In this document: positions 26,059 to 34,227 of the stretch, one piece after another
How positions within the stretch are numbered: position 1 is the stretch's first letter
Layout: each line of letters opens with the position of its first letter
Assembly: GCA_963767285.1 (NCBI GenBank)
Contig: CAVYDJ010000004.1
Span: 620,001 to 684,000, forward strand
Length of the DNA: 64,000 nt
Direction of reading: 5' to 3'
Source of the DNA: WHSW01 sp963767285
GTDB lineage: Bacteria > Actinomycetota > Thermoleophilia > Solirubrobacterales > 70-9
Made by a program: the position numbers and the translations under genes
Notes under the pieces: generated by a model
What the model saw: only the letters and a program-made list of their open reading frames with translations
What the model was told of the DNA's origin: nothing
Database searches by the model: none

Positions 26059-26916
26059 TCAGCCCTCAACGGGCGGCGGCGCGCTGCGCAACGCGCCGGC
26101 GCTGGCGACCACGACCAGGGCGATCGCGAGCACCTCGCGAGCGACCAGACCCTGTCCCAGGGCGAAGAACCCGATCGTCGCGGCGATCGCCGGCTCGAGG
26201 CTCATCAGGACGCCGAACGTGCTGCGGGGCAGCCGCCGCAGCGCCTCGAGCTCGAGCGAGTACGGGATCGCCGAGCTCAGGATCGCGACCGCGAAGCCGA
26301 TCGCCAGCACCTCTCCGTCGAGGAGCGCGGACCCGCCCGCAACGATTCCCACGGGCAGGATGAGGACGGCGGACACCAGCATCGCGAGCGCCAGGCCGTC
26401 GCCGCCGGCGAACGCGCGGCCGACCCTCTCCGCGAGCAGGATGTACGCGGCCCAGCAGGCGCCCGCGAACAGGGCCAGCGCCACGCCGAGCGTGTCCAGC
26501 CCGTCGCCGAGGTCCGGGGCCAGGAGCAGGATCCCGCCGGCGGCGAGCGCCGCCCACAGCAGGTCTGCCCGCGTCCGCGTCAGCGCGAACGCGACCCCGA
26601 GCGGCCCGACGAACTCGAGCGTCACCGCGATCCCGAGCGGGATCCGGTCCAGCGACAGGTAGAAGCTCGTGTTCATCGCCGCGAGCGCGACGCCGAACAG
26701 GATCACCTCACCCGCATGGGCGCCGCGTAGCCCGGCAAGCGCCGGCCGCCAGATCGCGGCCAGCACGATCGCCGCGAAGACGAGGCGCAACATCACCGTG
26801 CCCACCGGCCCCAGGTCGTCGAACAGCTCGGTCGCGATCGCGGCCCCCAACTGGACCGAGATCGCCCCCCCGAGCACGAGCGCGACCGCGCTCGTCCGTC
26901 TGTCGCCGCCGTTCAC
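26059..26916 (-). CDS. EamA/DMT-superfamily transporter
   Basis: A transporter of about 285 residues with ten predicted membrane helices arranged as two five-helix EamA repeats (second repeat begins near LGVALALFAGACWAAYILLAERVG). Members export amino acids or metabolites (RhtA/YdcZ-like); the substrate is not readable. GTG at 26916 leaves a 20-base gap to the divergent CAP gene; ATGs at 26961 and 26955 would overlap that gene. Confidence 0.88.
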   Translation of the reverse strand: MNGGDRRTSAVALVLGGAISVQLGAAIATELFDDLGPVGTVMLRLVFAAIVLAAIWRPALAGLRGAHAGEVILFGVALAAMNTSFYLSLDRIPLGIAVTLEFVGPLGVAFALTRTRADLLWAALAAGGILLLAPDLGDGLDTLGVALALFAGACWAAYILLAERVGRAFAGGDGLALAMLVSAVLILPVGIVAGGSALLDGEVLAIGFAVAILSSAIPYSLELEALRRLPRSTFGVLMSLEPAIAATIGFFALGQGLVAREVLAIALVVVASAGALRSAPPPVEG

Positions 26917-26933
26917 GTCGGGTACCGTACGAG

Positions 26934-26945
26934 CCAGTGCACTGG
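26934..26945. promoter_or_regulatory. 12-bp palindrome at the EamA/CAP divergent start
   Basis: CCAGTGCACTGG is a perfect palindrome covering the GTG start of the CAP gene; a further half site (GCACTGG) occurs 19 bases on, at 26958. It may be an operator or simply chance in GC-rich DNA. Confidence 0.3.
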
Positions 26946-27722
26946 AGGCGGACATTGGCACTGGCGGGAGTCTGCGCGGGCGTGCTCGCGGCGCCCGCGA
27001 GCGCCAGCGCCGACTACTGCGACGGCGAGGACACCTCGATCACCGCCGCGACCGCCGAGACGTCCGAGCTGGTCCAGCTCTGCCTGCTCAACGTGCACCG
27101 CGCCACCAACGGGCTGCCGGCGCTGACGCTCGACCCGTCACTGCGCGCGGCCGCGCGCGGCCACAGTCGCTGGATGGACGACAACAACTCCCTCTGCCAC
27201 TACCCGGACCCGTACTCGAGCCCGCCCGTGGAGTGCGACGGCAGCCCCGACAGCCGCGCCACGGCCGCCGGCTATCCGCACCCGACGGGCGAGAACATCC
27301 TCTGGACGAACTTCCCCAGCTACACGCCCCGCGAGGTGTTCGAGCTCTGGCACAACAGCCCCGGTCACAACACGAACATGCTGTACGACGACTACGCCAC
27401 GGCGGGGATCGGAATCGTCACCGGCCGCCACGGCGTCGTCGGCACCCAGCATTTCGGCACGGCGCCCAACGGCGGCACGGACACCGCGGTCAGCCTGCTG
27501 CGCAGGGACGCCTGTCCGGCGGCGGAGGCGGCCGTGACCGCCGGCGAGGCCGCGGTCGCGAACGCGGAGCGCAAGCTGAAGGGTGCGAAGAACCGAAAGC
27601 AGAAGCGCAAGTGGCGAAAGCGACTGAAGGAGGCGCGGGCGGATCTCGCTGCCGACCAGGCGGTTCAGGCCGCGCAGTGCCATGTCGCCACCTACGTCGG
27701 CAGCTCGCTCAGCCCGCCCTGA
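26937..27722 (+). CDS. Secreted CAP (SCP/PR-1-like) domain protein
   Basis: A 261-residue exported protein. Signal peptide MHWRRTLALAGVCAGVLAAP to ASASA, then a CAP domain (residues ~40-190) with the signature segments LNVHRATNGLPAL, GHSRWM, GENIL and FELWHNSPGHNTNML. The His pair of the CAP cavity (H in GHSRW and HNSPGH) is present. The C-terminal ~65 residues are an Ala/Lys-rich coiled coil ending near a Cys. The start is GTG 26937. Its stop overlaps the convergent plastocyanin-like gene by 14 bases. CAP proteins are surface or secreted factors of varied function. Confidence 0.9.
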   Translation: MHWRRTLALAGVCAGVLAAPASASADYCDGEDTSITAATAETSELVQLCLLNVHRATNGLPALTLDPSLRAAARGHSRWMDDNNSLCHYPDPYSSPPVECDGSPDSRATAAGYPHPTGENILWTNFPSYTPREVFELWHNSPGHNTNMLYDDYATAGIGIVTGRHGVVGTQHFGTAPNGGTDTAVSLLRRDACPAAEAAVTAGEAAVANAERKLKGAKNRKQKRKWRKRLKEARADLAADQAVQAAQCHVATYVGSSLSPP

Positions 27723-28434
27723 TCTCGAACCTCAACTCGCGCGGCCCGCTGAGGTTGCCGCTGCGGTCCGTCACCCGAAGCACCGCGACGTAGCGACCGG
27801 GCTCGGCCCGGAAGTGGTTGCCGCGACCACCGAAGCGGATCTCGTTCCAGCCCACGTAGCCGTTCCACTTCGCCCAGCCGGCGAACTCGCGCTCACCGTC
27901 CTCGACGCGGTAGTAGTCGGCGTCGACCTTCGCCCGCTCGCCGAGCGAGAAGTGGAGCTGGCCGCCGCGCCCGCGAACGGGGTTCGCGGCGAGGGCCAGC
28001 TCGCGGAGCCGCGGCGCCTTTTCATCGACCTGGCTCTTCGGAACCGGGTCGGGCTCGGCAGCGGGGTCGCCCGGCGTGTCGGAGACGGTCACGGTCCCGC
28101 GCACCGTGCTGTGCAGCTTGCAGACCAGGTCGTAGGTCCCGGGTGCGTCGAAGCCGGCCTGGAAGCTGTCGCCGACCTCGTGCTTGGGAAGGTCGATCCC
28201 GGCGTCGGAGTCCAGGCCGCCCGCATTGGGCGAGTCCCCGGTTACGGAATGCATCGTGTCCGGCCCGACCCAGTACCAGGTCACGTGCTCTCCAAGGTCG
28301 AGCTCGATCGCGCGATCCGACCACTGGTAGTTGGAGATCGAGATCCGCCGGTTCGCGGCGCCGGCACTCGGTACCAGACAGAGGAACGCAACGACCCCCG
28401 CCAGGCCCCCGACCGCTAGTTGACGAGGTACCAA
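27709..28434 (-). CDS. Exported plastocyanin-like (blue copper) protein with extra C-terminal domain
   Basis: A 241-residue exported protein starting at TTG 28434 inside the end of the multicopper oxidase gene (19-base overlap). Signal peptide (AVGGLAGVVAFLCLVPSAGA) is followed by a cupredoxin domain with copper ligands His in TMHSV, Cys and His in VCKLHSTVRGTV; the axial Met of typical plastocyanins is not obvious. The remaining ~110 residues form an Ig-like beta domain (ELALAANPVRGRGGQL, then VAVLRVTDRSGN). Probably a periplasmic/extracellular electron carrier for the oxidase. The start is inferred: no ATG or GTG precedes the signal peptide. Confidence 0.82.
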   Translation of the reverse strand: MVPRQLAVGGLAGVVAFLCLVPSAGAANRRISISNYQWSDRAIELDLGEHVTWYWVGPDTMHSVTGDSPNAGGLDSDAGIDLPKHEVGDSFQAGFDAPGTYDLVCKLHSTVRGTVTVSDTPGDPAAEPDPVPKSQVDEKAPRLRELALAANPVRGRGGQLHFSLGERAKVDADYYRVEDGEREFAGWAKWNGYVGWNEIRFGGRGNHFRAEPGRYVAVLRVTDRSGNLSGPRELRFEIRAG

Positions 28435-29459
28435 CCGTTCATCCCCTCGTGCAGATGGGAGAACACGTGGCAGTGGTAGAACCAGCGCCCCGGGTTGTCC
28501 TCGATGAACGCGGCCGTGAAGGAGTCGCCCGGCCCGAGGGTCTGATTGTCGACCACGATCCCGCTCGGATCGGTCCAGCGATGGCCGTGGACGTGGAAGG
28601 TGTGGAAGTCGTTGTCGATCGCGTAGACGTTGAACGCGACGGAGTCGCCGACGTTCGCCTCCAGGGTCGGCGTGTTGCCGGCGTAGGAGTACCCGTTGAT
28701 GCACGCGAAGTTCCGGCTGAACCCGGTCACCGAAGGGTTGAAGTTGTGGAACAGGACGTTGAACTCGCGGGTCGGGAGCGGGGCGCCGGCCCGGCGGATG
28801 ACCATCGGCCCGAACAGGCCCTTGAAGAGCGGCATCGGGTCCATCGGGCCGTGGTCGTGGTACAGCCACGCGCCCTCGGTGCCCTCCGGCACCTCCCACA
28901 CGTACTGGAACGTCTGCTTCTTCTGCACGAACCCGCCGGGGTCCGTGTGGCGCCCCTTGTAGGCCCCGTCCATCTCCTGTGAGTAGAGGACGCCGTGCGG
29001 GTGGATCGTCACCGGCGTGTCGAGCTTGTTGCGGAAGTTGACGACGATCGCGTCGCCGGTCTCGGCCTCGATCAGCGGTCCGGGGATCGTGGCCGGGCCC
29101 AGCGGGGCGCCGAAGCCGGGGGAGTAGGCGCGGTAGGCGTAGGCCGTGAACTTCGTCGGCCCCTTGACCTTCTTGTCCATCATCGCGTCGCGCCCGGTGG
29201 GGACGATGTTCCATTTCACCGTCTCCGCCTGGATCCAGTACTCACGCCGCGTCCCCTCGCGGTTGGCGATCAGCGTGGGGGAAGGGCTGGCGCCGCCCCG
29301 GGCCGCCGCCTTCACCTTCGGGGGGACGGGAACATCGAGCGCCATGCGCTCGAGGTTCGCCTGCTCGCCTGCGAGCACCTTCTGCCCGGCGAGCGTGCAG
29401 AGGAAGAGCCCGCCCGTCCCGGCGAACAACTCGCGGCGACCGAACGGATCAGGACCCAT
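28416..29459 (-). CDS. Two-domain multicopper oxidase
   Basis: A 347-residue exported multicopper oxidase. The N-terminus has a twin-arginine-like signal (GRRELFAGTGGLF). The four copper clusters are visible: HPHG, HDHG, HTFHVHGH and the C-terminal HCHVFSHLHEGM, which gives the type 1 Cys, His and Met ligands plus type 3 His. At under 350 residues it belongs to the two-domain laccase group, which works as a trimer, rather than the three-domain CueO/CotA group. It lies between two cupredoxins. Oxidation of phenolics, metals or Cu(I) are all possible. Confidence 0.92.
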   Translation of the reverse strand: MGPDPFGRRELFAGTGGLFLCTLAGQKVLAGEQANLERMALDVPVPPKVKAAARGGASPSPTLIANREGTRREYWIQAETVKWNIVPTGRDAMMDKKVKGPTKFTAYAYRAYSPGFGAPLGPATIPGPLIEAETGDAIVVNFRNKLDTPVTIHPHGVLYSQEMDGAYKGRHTDPGGFVQKKQTFQYVWEVPEGTEGAWLYHDHGPMDPMPLFKGLFGPMVIRRAGAPLPTREFNVLFHNFNPSVTGFSRNFACINGYSYAGNTPTLEANVGDSVAFNVYAIDNDFHTFHVHGHRWTDPSGIVVDNQTLGPGDSFTAAFIEDNPGRWFYHCHVFSHLHEGMNGWYLVN

Positions 29460-29468
29460 CCCGCAGAC

Positions 29469-29849
29469 CTACTTCTGGACCTTGACCGTCATCCGCATCA
29501 CGCTCTTGTGATACGTGCAGATGAACTCGTAGCTGCCCGGGACGTTGAACTTCGGAACGTAGGTGAGCCCGACTGCGCCGGACGGGGAGCGGAAGTCGTT
29601 CGCCTTCACGCCCTTGGGGCGCTTGTCGCCGAGGACCACGTTGTGGGTGTCGGTGTTCAGGTCGTCCCAGACGAACTTCACCTTCCCGTTCTTCGGCACC
29701 TTGACGTCGTCGGGCGCGAAGTAGTCGTCGGCGACCGTCACCTTCGGCGTCTTCGCCGCCTGGCCGGCGCCGCCCGCCGCGGGCACCGCGACCGCCGAGA
29801 CGGCGATCGCGGTGAGCGCGCAGGCCGCCAGCCCGCGGCGCCTCAACAC
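29469..29849 (-). CDS. Exported small cupredoxin
   Basis: A 126-residue exported cupredoxin. Signal peptide LRRRGLAACALTAIAVSAVAVPAAGGA, then a plastocyanin-like domain with copper ligands His in TDTHNVV and the C-terminal group CTYHKSVMRM (Cys, His, Met), a complete type 1 site. The start is GTG 29849, seven bases inside the upstream stop, or TTG 29846. It lies nine bases before the multicopper oxidase gene and is the most likely electron partner of that enzyme. Confidence 0.85.
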   Translation of the reverse strand: MLRRRGLAACALTAIAVSAVAVPAAGGAGQAAKTPKVTVADDYFAPDDVKVPKNGKVKFVWDDLNTDTHNVVLGDKRPKGVKANDFRSPSGAVGLTYVPKFNVPGSYEFICTYHKSVMRMTVKVQK

Positions 29850-31174
29850 GAGGGGCCGGGGGTGACGGTCAGCGGGACGTAGTTCTCGAACGGCGGGTGG
29901 TCGTGCTTGACCCACGAGCACTCCTGGTTCTCCGGCGGGTTCGTAGTCACGTAGATGGCGAGCTTGGTGAAGTTGTCGCCATCACCGGTGCTGGTGCCGT
30001 TGCCACCGGTGCCCGCGGGCGCCGGGCAGCTCGGGTACAGGCTCGAGTCCGGCGCCGACGTGCTGTGCTCGAACGTCGAGCTGGTGTTGCCGGAGAAGCA
30101 GTTAGCCGAACCGGAGCCGTCGACGAAGAAGTCGACAGCGTTCGTGTCGGTGCCGTTTGCGCCCATCGTGTTGTTGAGGAACTGGTTGTCGCGACTGATC
30201 GCGTTGTCGCCCTCGTTGAACGGGTCCGAGAGCACCGCGGCACCCCACTTGAAGTTGCCGAAGATGTTGTTGTTCTGGATCGTCCAGCCGTCGGATCCGA
30301 GCATCACGATCCCGACGCCGGTCGGGAACTGGATCGTCCCGATCCCCTCGACCTCGCCCAGGCCGTTCGAGACGGTCTCGACCCGCGAGTTCGGCAGGAA
30401 GTAGTTGAAGTTGTTCCAGAAGATGTTGTTGTTCTCGATCACTCCGTCGGCGGTCGGCTCGAAGCGCTCGGAGTCGAGCGTGTTCGGGACGATCCCGGCG
30501 CCGTTGTTGTAGAAGTTCGACTGCGTGATCTTCACGTACTTCGAGTTCGTGCCCGAGTAGCCGAGCACGTTCTCGTGGGCGTCGAGGTGGTCGAGCTTCG
30601 TCGTCTTCGGCTTCTTCTGCGCCGGCGTCTCGCCGATGTAGAACGCCGAGTCGCCGTGGCCGAAGCCGACCGACTCGGTGATCCGGCCGCCGATGCAGTT
30701 GAAGGCAAACAGGCCGTAGGCGCGGTTGAACGAAGCGATCAGGTTCTTCATCAGGTAGTCGTCGCACGGCTTCGAGCCCTCACCGTGGAGGAAGACCCCG
30801 TTGGCGAGGTAGTTCTGCACCGTCAGGTTGAGGATCTGAACATCGTTGACGCGATCGCCCTCGATCCCGTTGTTGAACTTGTTCTTGCCCTCGAGAACGA
30901 CCTTCTTGGCGTTCTTCTTCGTGCCCTGGATCGTCAGGCCGTCGTGCTTCTTGCCGCTGACGAAGACGCCCTCCTTGTAGGTACCCGGATGGACGTTGAT
31001 CGTCGCGTTCTTGCCGGTCCCGTCGACGGCATCCTGGATCGTGCGGAAGTCGCAGCCGTGCTTGCAGACCTCGACGGTTTCAGCTTTCTTTGCCATTGCG
31101 GCACTGGGCAGTGCGGTGGCGAAAACGGCGATCAGCGCGACAAATGCCGCGCCACACCAACGGTTGCGATTCAT
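29843..31174 (-). CDS. Exported right-handed parallel beta-helix protein
   Basis: A 443-residue exported protein. The signal peptide ends near PSAAMA; a two-Cys segment (CKHGCDF) follows, then 'TIQDAVDGTGKNATINVHPGTYKEGV', the N-terminal cap motif of pectate-lyase-like and NosD-like folds, and repeated Asn ladders (NLTVQNYLANGVFLHGEG, NNNIFWNNFNYF, NNNIFGNF). A sugar-binding or polysaccharide-lyase-like role is possible, but NosD, a copper-maturation protein, has the same fold, and the three downstream genes are copper proteins. RBS AAAGGACC precedes the ATG. Confidence 0.85.
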   Translation of the reverse strand: MNRNRWCGAAFVALIAVFATALPSAAMAKKAETVEVCKHGCDFRTIQDAVDGTGKNATINVHPGTYKEGVFVSGKKHDGLTIQGTKKNAKKVVLEGKNKFNNGIEGDRVNDVQILNLTVQNYLANGVFLHGEGSKPCDDYLMKNLIASFNRAYGLFAFNCIGGRITESVGFGHGDSAFYIGETPAQKKPKTTKLDHLDAHENVLGYSGTNSKYVKITQSNFYNNGAGIVPNTLDSERFEPTADGVIENNNIFWNNFNYFLPNSRVETVSNGLGEVEGIGTIQFPTGVGIVMLGSDGWTIQNNNIFGNFKWGAAVLSDPFNEGDNAISRDNQFLNNTMGANGTDTNAVDFFVDGSGSANCFSGNTSSTFEHSTSAPDSSLYPSCPAPAGTGGNGTSTGDGDNFTKLAIYVTTNPPENQECSWVKHDHPPFENYVPLTVTPGPSC

Positions 31175-31214
31175 CCTTGGTGGTCCTTTCCAGGTGGGGG
31201 AGGGGAGAGCATTA

Positions 31215-31231
31215 GGTCTGCTCAGCAGACC
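31215..31231. promoter_or_regulatory. Perfect inverted repeat upstream of the beta-helix/copper cluster
   Basis: GGTCTGC-TCA-GCAGACC, a 7-bp perfect stem, lies 41 bases upstream of the ATG at 31174. It could be an operator or a terminator hairpin of the convergently placed MBL gene, which reads on the same strand and ends up elsewhere; an operator or 5' leader hairpin is therefore more likely. Confidence 0.35.
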
Positions 31232-31262
31232 AGCTTAGTTGACCGCACAAACACTCGTCGGC

Positions 31263-32150
31263 TCAAAGAGTTTCGGTCGGCCGACCAGCCAGTCGCGGCA
31301 GAGCCGCCAATCGGGCGTCCGCGCTGACCGCCTCGATCTCGCCCTCGAGCTCGGTCAGCTTCGCTCCGGCCACCATCGCGATCTCGCGATCGAGCGGCCG
31401 GAAGAAGTCGTCGTAGTGGGTCGGGACGACCACCGCGGGGTCGAGGCGAGGCAGGATCCGCTCCCAGTAGCGGCGGCTGAAGTTGCGCCCGGCGATCCCG
31501 GCCAGGAAGACGTCGACCCCGTGATGGCGAAGCTCGTCGTCGTCGAGCTCGGCGCTGCCCTGGTGATAGAGGCTGATCCCGGCGACCGCGATGTGAATCC
31601 CCCAGACCTGGCCGCACCTGTACGCGCTCGGGCACAGCCCGTCGAGGTGGTCGCAGGTGAGCTCGCCCGCATAGGGGACCTTGAGCCCGAGCAGGAGCTT
31701 GGAATGGGCGCTGGGGACGAACGTGACCACGAAGGGCCCGAGCTCGTAGGGCCGGTTCGAATCCACCTCGACCGCGAGCTCGCCGAGCCCGTGCAGGCCC
31801 ATCAGCTGGGCGAGCGAGCTCGAGCCGTAGGCCGCGCAGCCGAACCGCCGGGCGATCGCGGGAGCGTCGACCGCGTGGTCGAAGTGGGTGTGGCCGACCA
31901 GCACCCCGACCGCGTCGTCGGCCGCGGGCAGGTAGCGATCGAGGAGGATCGGGTCGGGGACGGCGGTGCGTCGCAGCAGCAGGCTGCTCAGCGGGACCCG
32001 GGAGAAGTAGGGGTCGATGTACAGGCTGCGACCCTCGTAGGCGAGCCGGTATCCGGAGACGCCGAGCCATTCGATCTCCAGCCCGGGCGGCAGGTCGAGC
32101 GGCCGCGCCTCGAGCTCGGCGAGGACCTCGAGGTCGTCGGCGCCGCTCAT
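31263..32150 (-). CDS. MBL-fold metal-dependent hydrolase
   Basis: A 295-residue metallo-beta-lactamase-fold hydrolase of the UlaG/NAPE-PLD-like group. The metal-binding motif HTHFDHAVD is at about residue 93, a later His in PSAHSKLLLG and the GIHIAVAGISLYHQGSAE segment (Gly-Ser acid region) follow, and a final His lies in PTHYDD. Predicted to be cytoplasmic. The ATG at 32150 is chosen because conserved sequence begins with LEIEWLGVSGYRL shortly after. The substrate is unknown. Confidence 0.88.
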   Translation of the reverse strand: MSGADDLEVLAELEARPLDLPPGLEIEWLGVSGYRLAYEGRSLYIDPYFSRVPLSSLLLRRTAVPDPILLDRYLPAADDAVGVLVGHTHFDHAVDAPAIARRFGCAAYGSSSLAQLMGLHGLGELAVEVDSNRPYELGPFVVTFVPSAHSKLLLGLKVPYAGELTCDHLDGLCPSAYRCGQVWGIHIAVAGISLYHQGSAELDDDELRHHGVDVFLAGIAGRNFSRRYWERILPRLDPAVVVPTHYDDFFRPLDREIAMVAGAKLTELEGEIEAVSADARLAALPRLAGRPTETL

Positions 32151-32220
32151 CGCCCCGAGCTTATGCGTTGCAAGCGGGCATTCCTCGGTAGGTGATTCAG
32201 GCCGCCAGGTCGATGTGTAT

Positions 32221-32340
32221 GCTGCCCCACGTTCTTGGACCCGTGCCGAATCTCCGTCCGTACGCGGACGGGGAGCGGGGGAACCAAGTGTTGGGGCCAA
32301 CCCACCTCGCTCAGGTGGGGGCGCTGCTTCTTTAGCGCTC
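32221..32340 (+). ncRNA. c-di-AMP (ydaO/yuaA-type) riboswitch
   Basis: The leader of the cell-wall hydrolase gene contains, in the expected order, GTGCCGAATC, a GC-rich variable hairpin (CCGTCCGTACGCGGACGG), the conserved GGGGGAACCAA, and TTGGGGCCAACCC, matching the ydaO-type c-di-AMP aptamer. A second hairpin (CCCACCT / AGGTGGG) then a short T-containing run and another hairpin (GCGCT / AGCGC) follow at 32301-32340 and may form the expression platform. In actinobacteria this riboswitch class controls peptidoglycan hydrolases such as RpfA and NlpC/P60 proteins. Assigned by eye. Confidence 0.85.
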
Positions 32341-32383
32341 GCCCGTCAGCTAACCCCGCAGGCAGAAAAAGGAGACGGATTCC

Positions 32384-32953
32384 GTGCGTAAGCCAGTACT
32401 CGTACGCAAGCCCGCCGCGGCCATCGTCGCCTGCGCCGCGGCCGCCGCGCTTGCGATCCCGGCCTCGGCAATGGCGGCAGGTTCCGGCGGCGTCGGCCCC
32501 GGCTCGCCCCCGCCGCCCCCGGCCCCCGGCAGCAAGGCCAAGCTGATGCCCGACGGACAGGCCCGCCCGCCCGCCGACGCGCCGAAGCAGGTGCTGGCGG
32601 CGATCGCGGCCGCCAACAGCATCGACGACGCCGGCTACTGCAGCGGCGGCGGCCACAGCAAGGGCAACTGCTACGACTGCTCAGGCGCGGTCAGCTACGT
32701 GCTGGGCCCCGAGGGCGCCGGGATCCTCGACTCGCCGCTCGACTCGGGCTCGCTGCGCAAATGGGGCGATCGCGGCCGCGGCACCTGGATCACCGTCTAC
32801 ACGAACCCGGGCCACGCCTACGTGGTGATCGCCGGGCTGCGCTTCGACACGTCGATTCCCGACGATGGCCAGGAGGGCCCGGGCTGGTCGAAGGACCTCA
32901 AGGCCGGCCTCGTCAACGGCCCGTTCCAAAAGCGCCACTTCCTCGGGCTGTAG
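32384..32953 (+). CDS. Secreted NlpC/P60-like cell-wall hydrolase
   Basis: A 189-residue secreted protein. Signal peptide (IVACAAAAALAIPASAMA) then a Pro-rich linker, then a small papain-like domain with catalytic Cys in NCYDCSGAVSYV and His in NPGHAYVVIAG, the order found in NlpC/P60 peptidoglycan peptidases. GTG start at 32384 with AAAGGAGA eight bases upstream. The c-di-AMP riboswitch in its leader ties it to cell-wall and osmotic stress signalling. The exact bond cut is not known. Confidence 0.83.
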   Translation: MRKPVLVRKPAAAIVACAAAAALAIPASAMAAGSGGVGPGSPPPPPAPGSKAKLMPDGQARPPADAPKQVLAAIAAANSIDDAGYCSGGGHSKGNCYDCSGAVSYVLGPEGAGILDSPLDSGSLRKWGDRGRGTWITVYTNPGHAYVVIAGLRFDTSIPDDGQEGPGWSKDLKAGLVNGPFQKRHFLGL

Positions 32954-32965
32954 ACGCGCGCGGCG

Positions 32966-34213
32966 CTACGGCGTCTCGGGCGTGAATCGCACCGGCATCG
33001 TCTTCAGCTGGTTCAGGAAGAGCGAGCGGGCCTTCGTGGGCTCGCCGGCGAGCTCGATGTCGGGTAGCCGGCGCAGCGTTTCCGAGAGCAGCATCCGGAT
33101 CTCCATCCGTGCCAGCGCTGCGCCGAGGCAGAAGTGCCGCCCGCCGGCGCCGAACGCCTGGTGGTCGGGCTTGCGGGTGACGTCGAGGCGCTGCGGGTCT
33201 GAGTAGACGCGCTCGTCGCGGTTCGACGCCACGTACCAGAGCAGGACCTTGTCGCCCTCGTGGATCGTCTTGCCGTGCATCTCGACGTCGCGGGTGGCGG
33301 TGCGGCGGAAGTGAGCGAAGGCCGGGAACATCCGCAGGAGCTCCTCGACGGCGCCGTCGATCAACCCCGGGTCGTCGATCAGCAGGCGGAGCTGGTCGGG
33401 GTTCTCGAACAGGGCCAGCATCCCGCTGGTGAAGACCGAGCGAGTGCTGTCGTTGCCGGCGGCGCCGAGCAGGCCGAGTCCCATGAAGATCTCCGCGTCG
33501 GACAGGCCCTCGCCGTCGACCTCGGCGTGGACGAGGACGTCGATCAGGTCATCCATGCCCGGGTTGGCCCGGCGCTCGGCGACGATCTCCATCGTCTCGT
33601 CCCAGTTGCGGGCCATCATCTCGACCACGGCCTCCTCGGTCGGGCGCAGGTCGTCGTCGCCGAAGCCCAGAACCATGTTCGTCTCCTCGAGGTGGCGACG
33701 GTCGTCCGCCGGGTCGGAGCCGATCAGCATTCCGATCACCCGTGAAACCACCGGGCCCGCGAGGTCGTTGACCAGATCGCACTCGCCGCGCTCGCAGACG
33801 AGGTCGAGCTTGTCGTTGACGATCACCCGGATCCGCTCCTCGTGCTCGGCGATCCGCTTCGGCGTGAACCCGCGCTGGAAGAGCGCCTTGATCCGGTCGT
33901 GGCGCGGCGGGTCCATCGAGATCATCTGCTGCTGCTGGCCCTCGAGCGGGATCCCGAAGTCGTCGAGGACCATGATCCCGCCGACGTAGGAGGAGAAGGT
34001 CTGCCAGTCGAGGCTCGCGGCGCGGAGGTCCTCGGCCCGGGTGAGCGACCAGAAGCCGGCCTCCTCCGGATAGTCCTCGAGCGGGCTCCAGTGCGCGGGC
34101 GCCTCGTTGCGCAGGCGGGTGAAGAGGTCGTGGGGCGGGCCGTCGTCCCAGAGGGCGAGGTCCCCCAGGTCGATGCGGTCCAGATCCAGTTGTGCGGTGA
34201 CCACGGGTGCCAT
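32966..34213 (-). CDS. Cytochrome P450
   Basis: A 415-residue soluble P450 with the haem-binding loop FGAGGRHFCLGAALA, the K-helix ExxR in EELLRMFP, and an I-helix reading GLLGAAGNDSTRS, which keeps the acid-alcohol pair as Asp-Ser/Thr. Sequence style is close to the CYP125/CYP142/CYP124 group that hydroxylates steroids or branched lipids (inference). ATG 34213 starts only 12 bases from the divergent TetR gene, and the palindrome between them suggests TetR control. It needs a ferredoxin/reductase; the reductase-like gene at 17653 is a distant candidate. Confidence 0.93.
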   Translation of the reverse strand: MAPVVTAQLDLDRIDLGDLALWDDGPPHDLFTRLRNEAPAHWSPLEDYPEEAGFWSLTRAEDLRAASLDWQTFSSYVGGIMVLDDFGIPLEGQQQQMISMDPPRHDRIKALFQRGFTPKRIAEHEERIRVIVNDKLDLVCERGECDLVNDLAGPVVSRVIGMLIGSDPADDRRHLEETNMVLGFGDDDLRPTEEAVVEMMARNWDETMEIVAERRANPGMDDLIDVLVHAEVDGEGLSDAEIFMGLGLLGAAGNDSTRSVFTSGMLALFENPDQLRLLIDDPGLIDGAVEELLRMFPAFAHFRRTATRDVEMHGKTIHEGDKVLLWYVASNRDERVYSDPQRLDVTRKPDHQAFGAGGRHFCLGAALARMEIRMLLSETLRRLPDIELAGEPTKARSLFLNQLKTMPVRFTPETP

Positions 34214-34227
34214 ACTACAGCTGTAGT
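34214..34227. promoter_or_regulatory. 14-bp perfect palindrome between P450 and TetR genes
   Basis: ACTACAGCTGTAGT is a perfect palindrome that fills the whole 12-base gap between the two divergent start codons and overlaps the GTG of the regulator. It is the obvious operator for the TetR protein next to it. Confidence 0.75.

Noticed and set aside
28435..29214. Upstream extension of the plastocyanin-like frame to 29214
   Set aside because: This part lies antisense-free but out of frame within the multicopper oxidase gene and is Arg/Pro-rich; the signal peptide marks the true start at TTG 28434.
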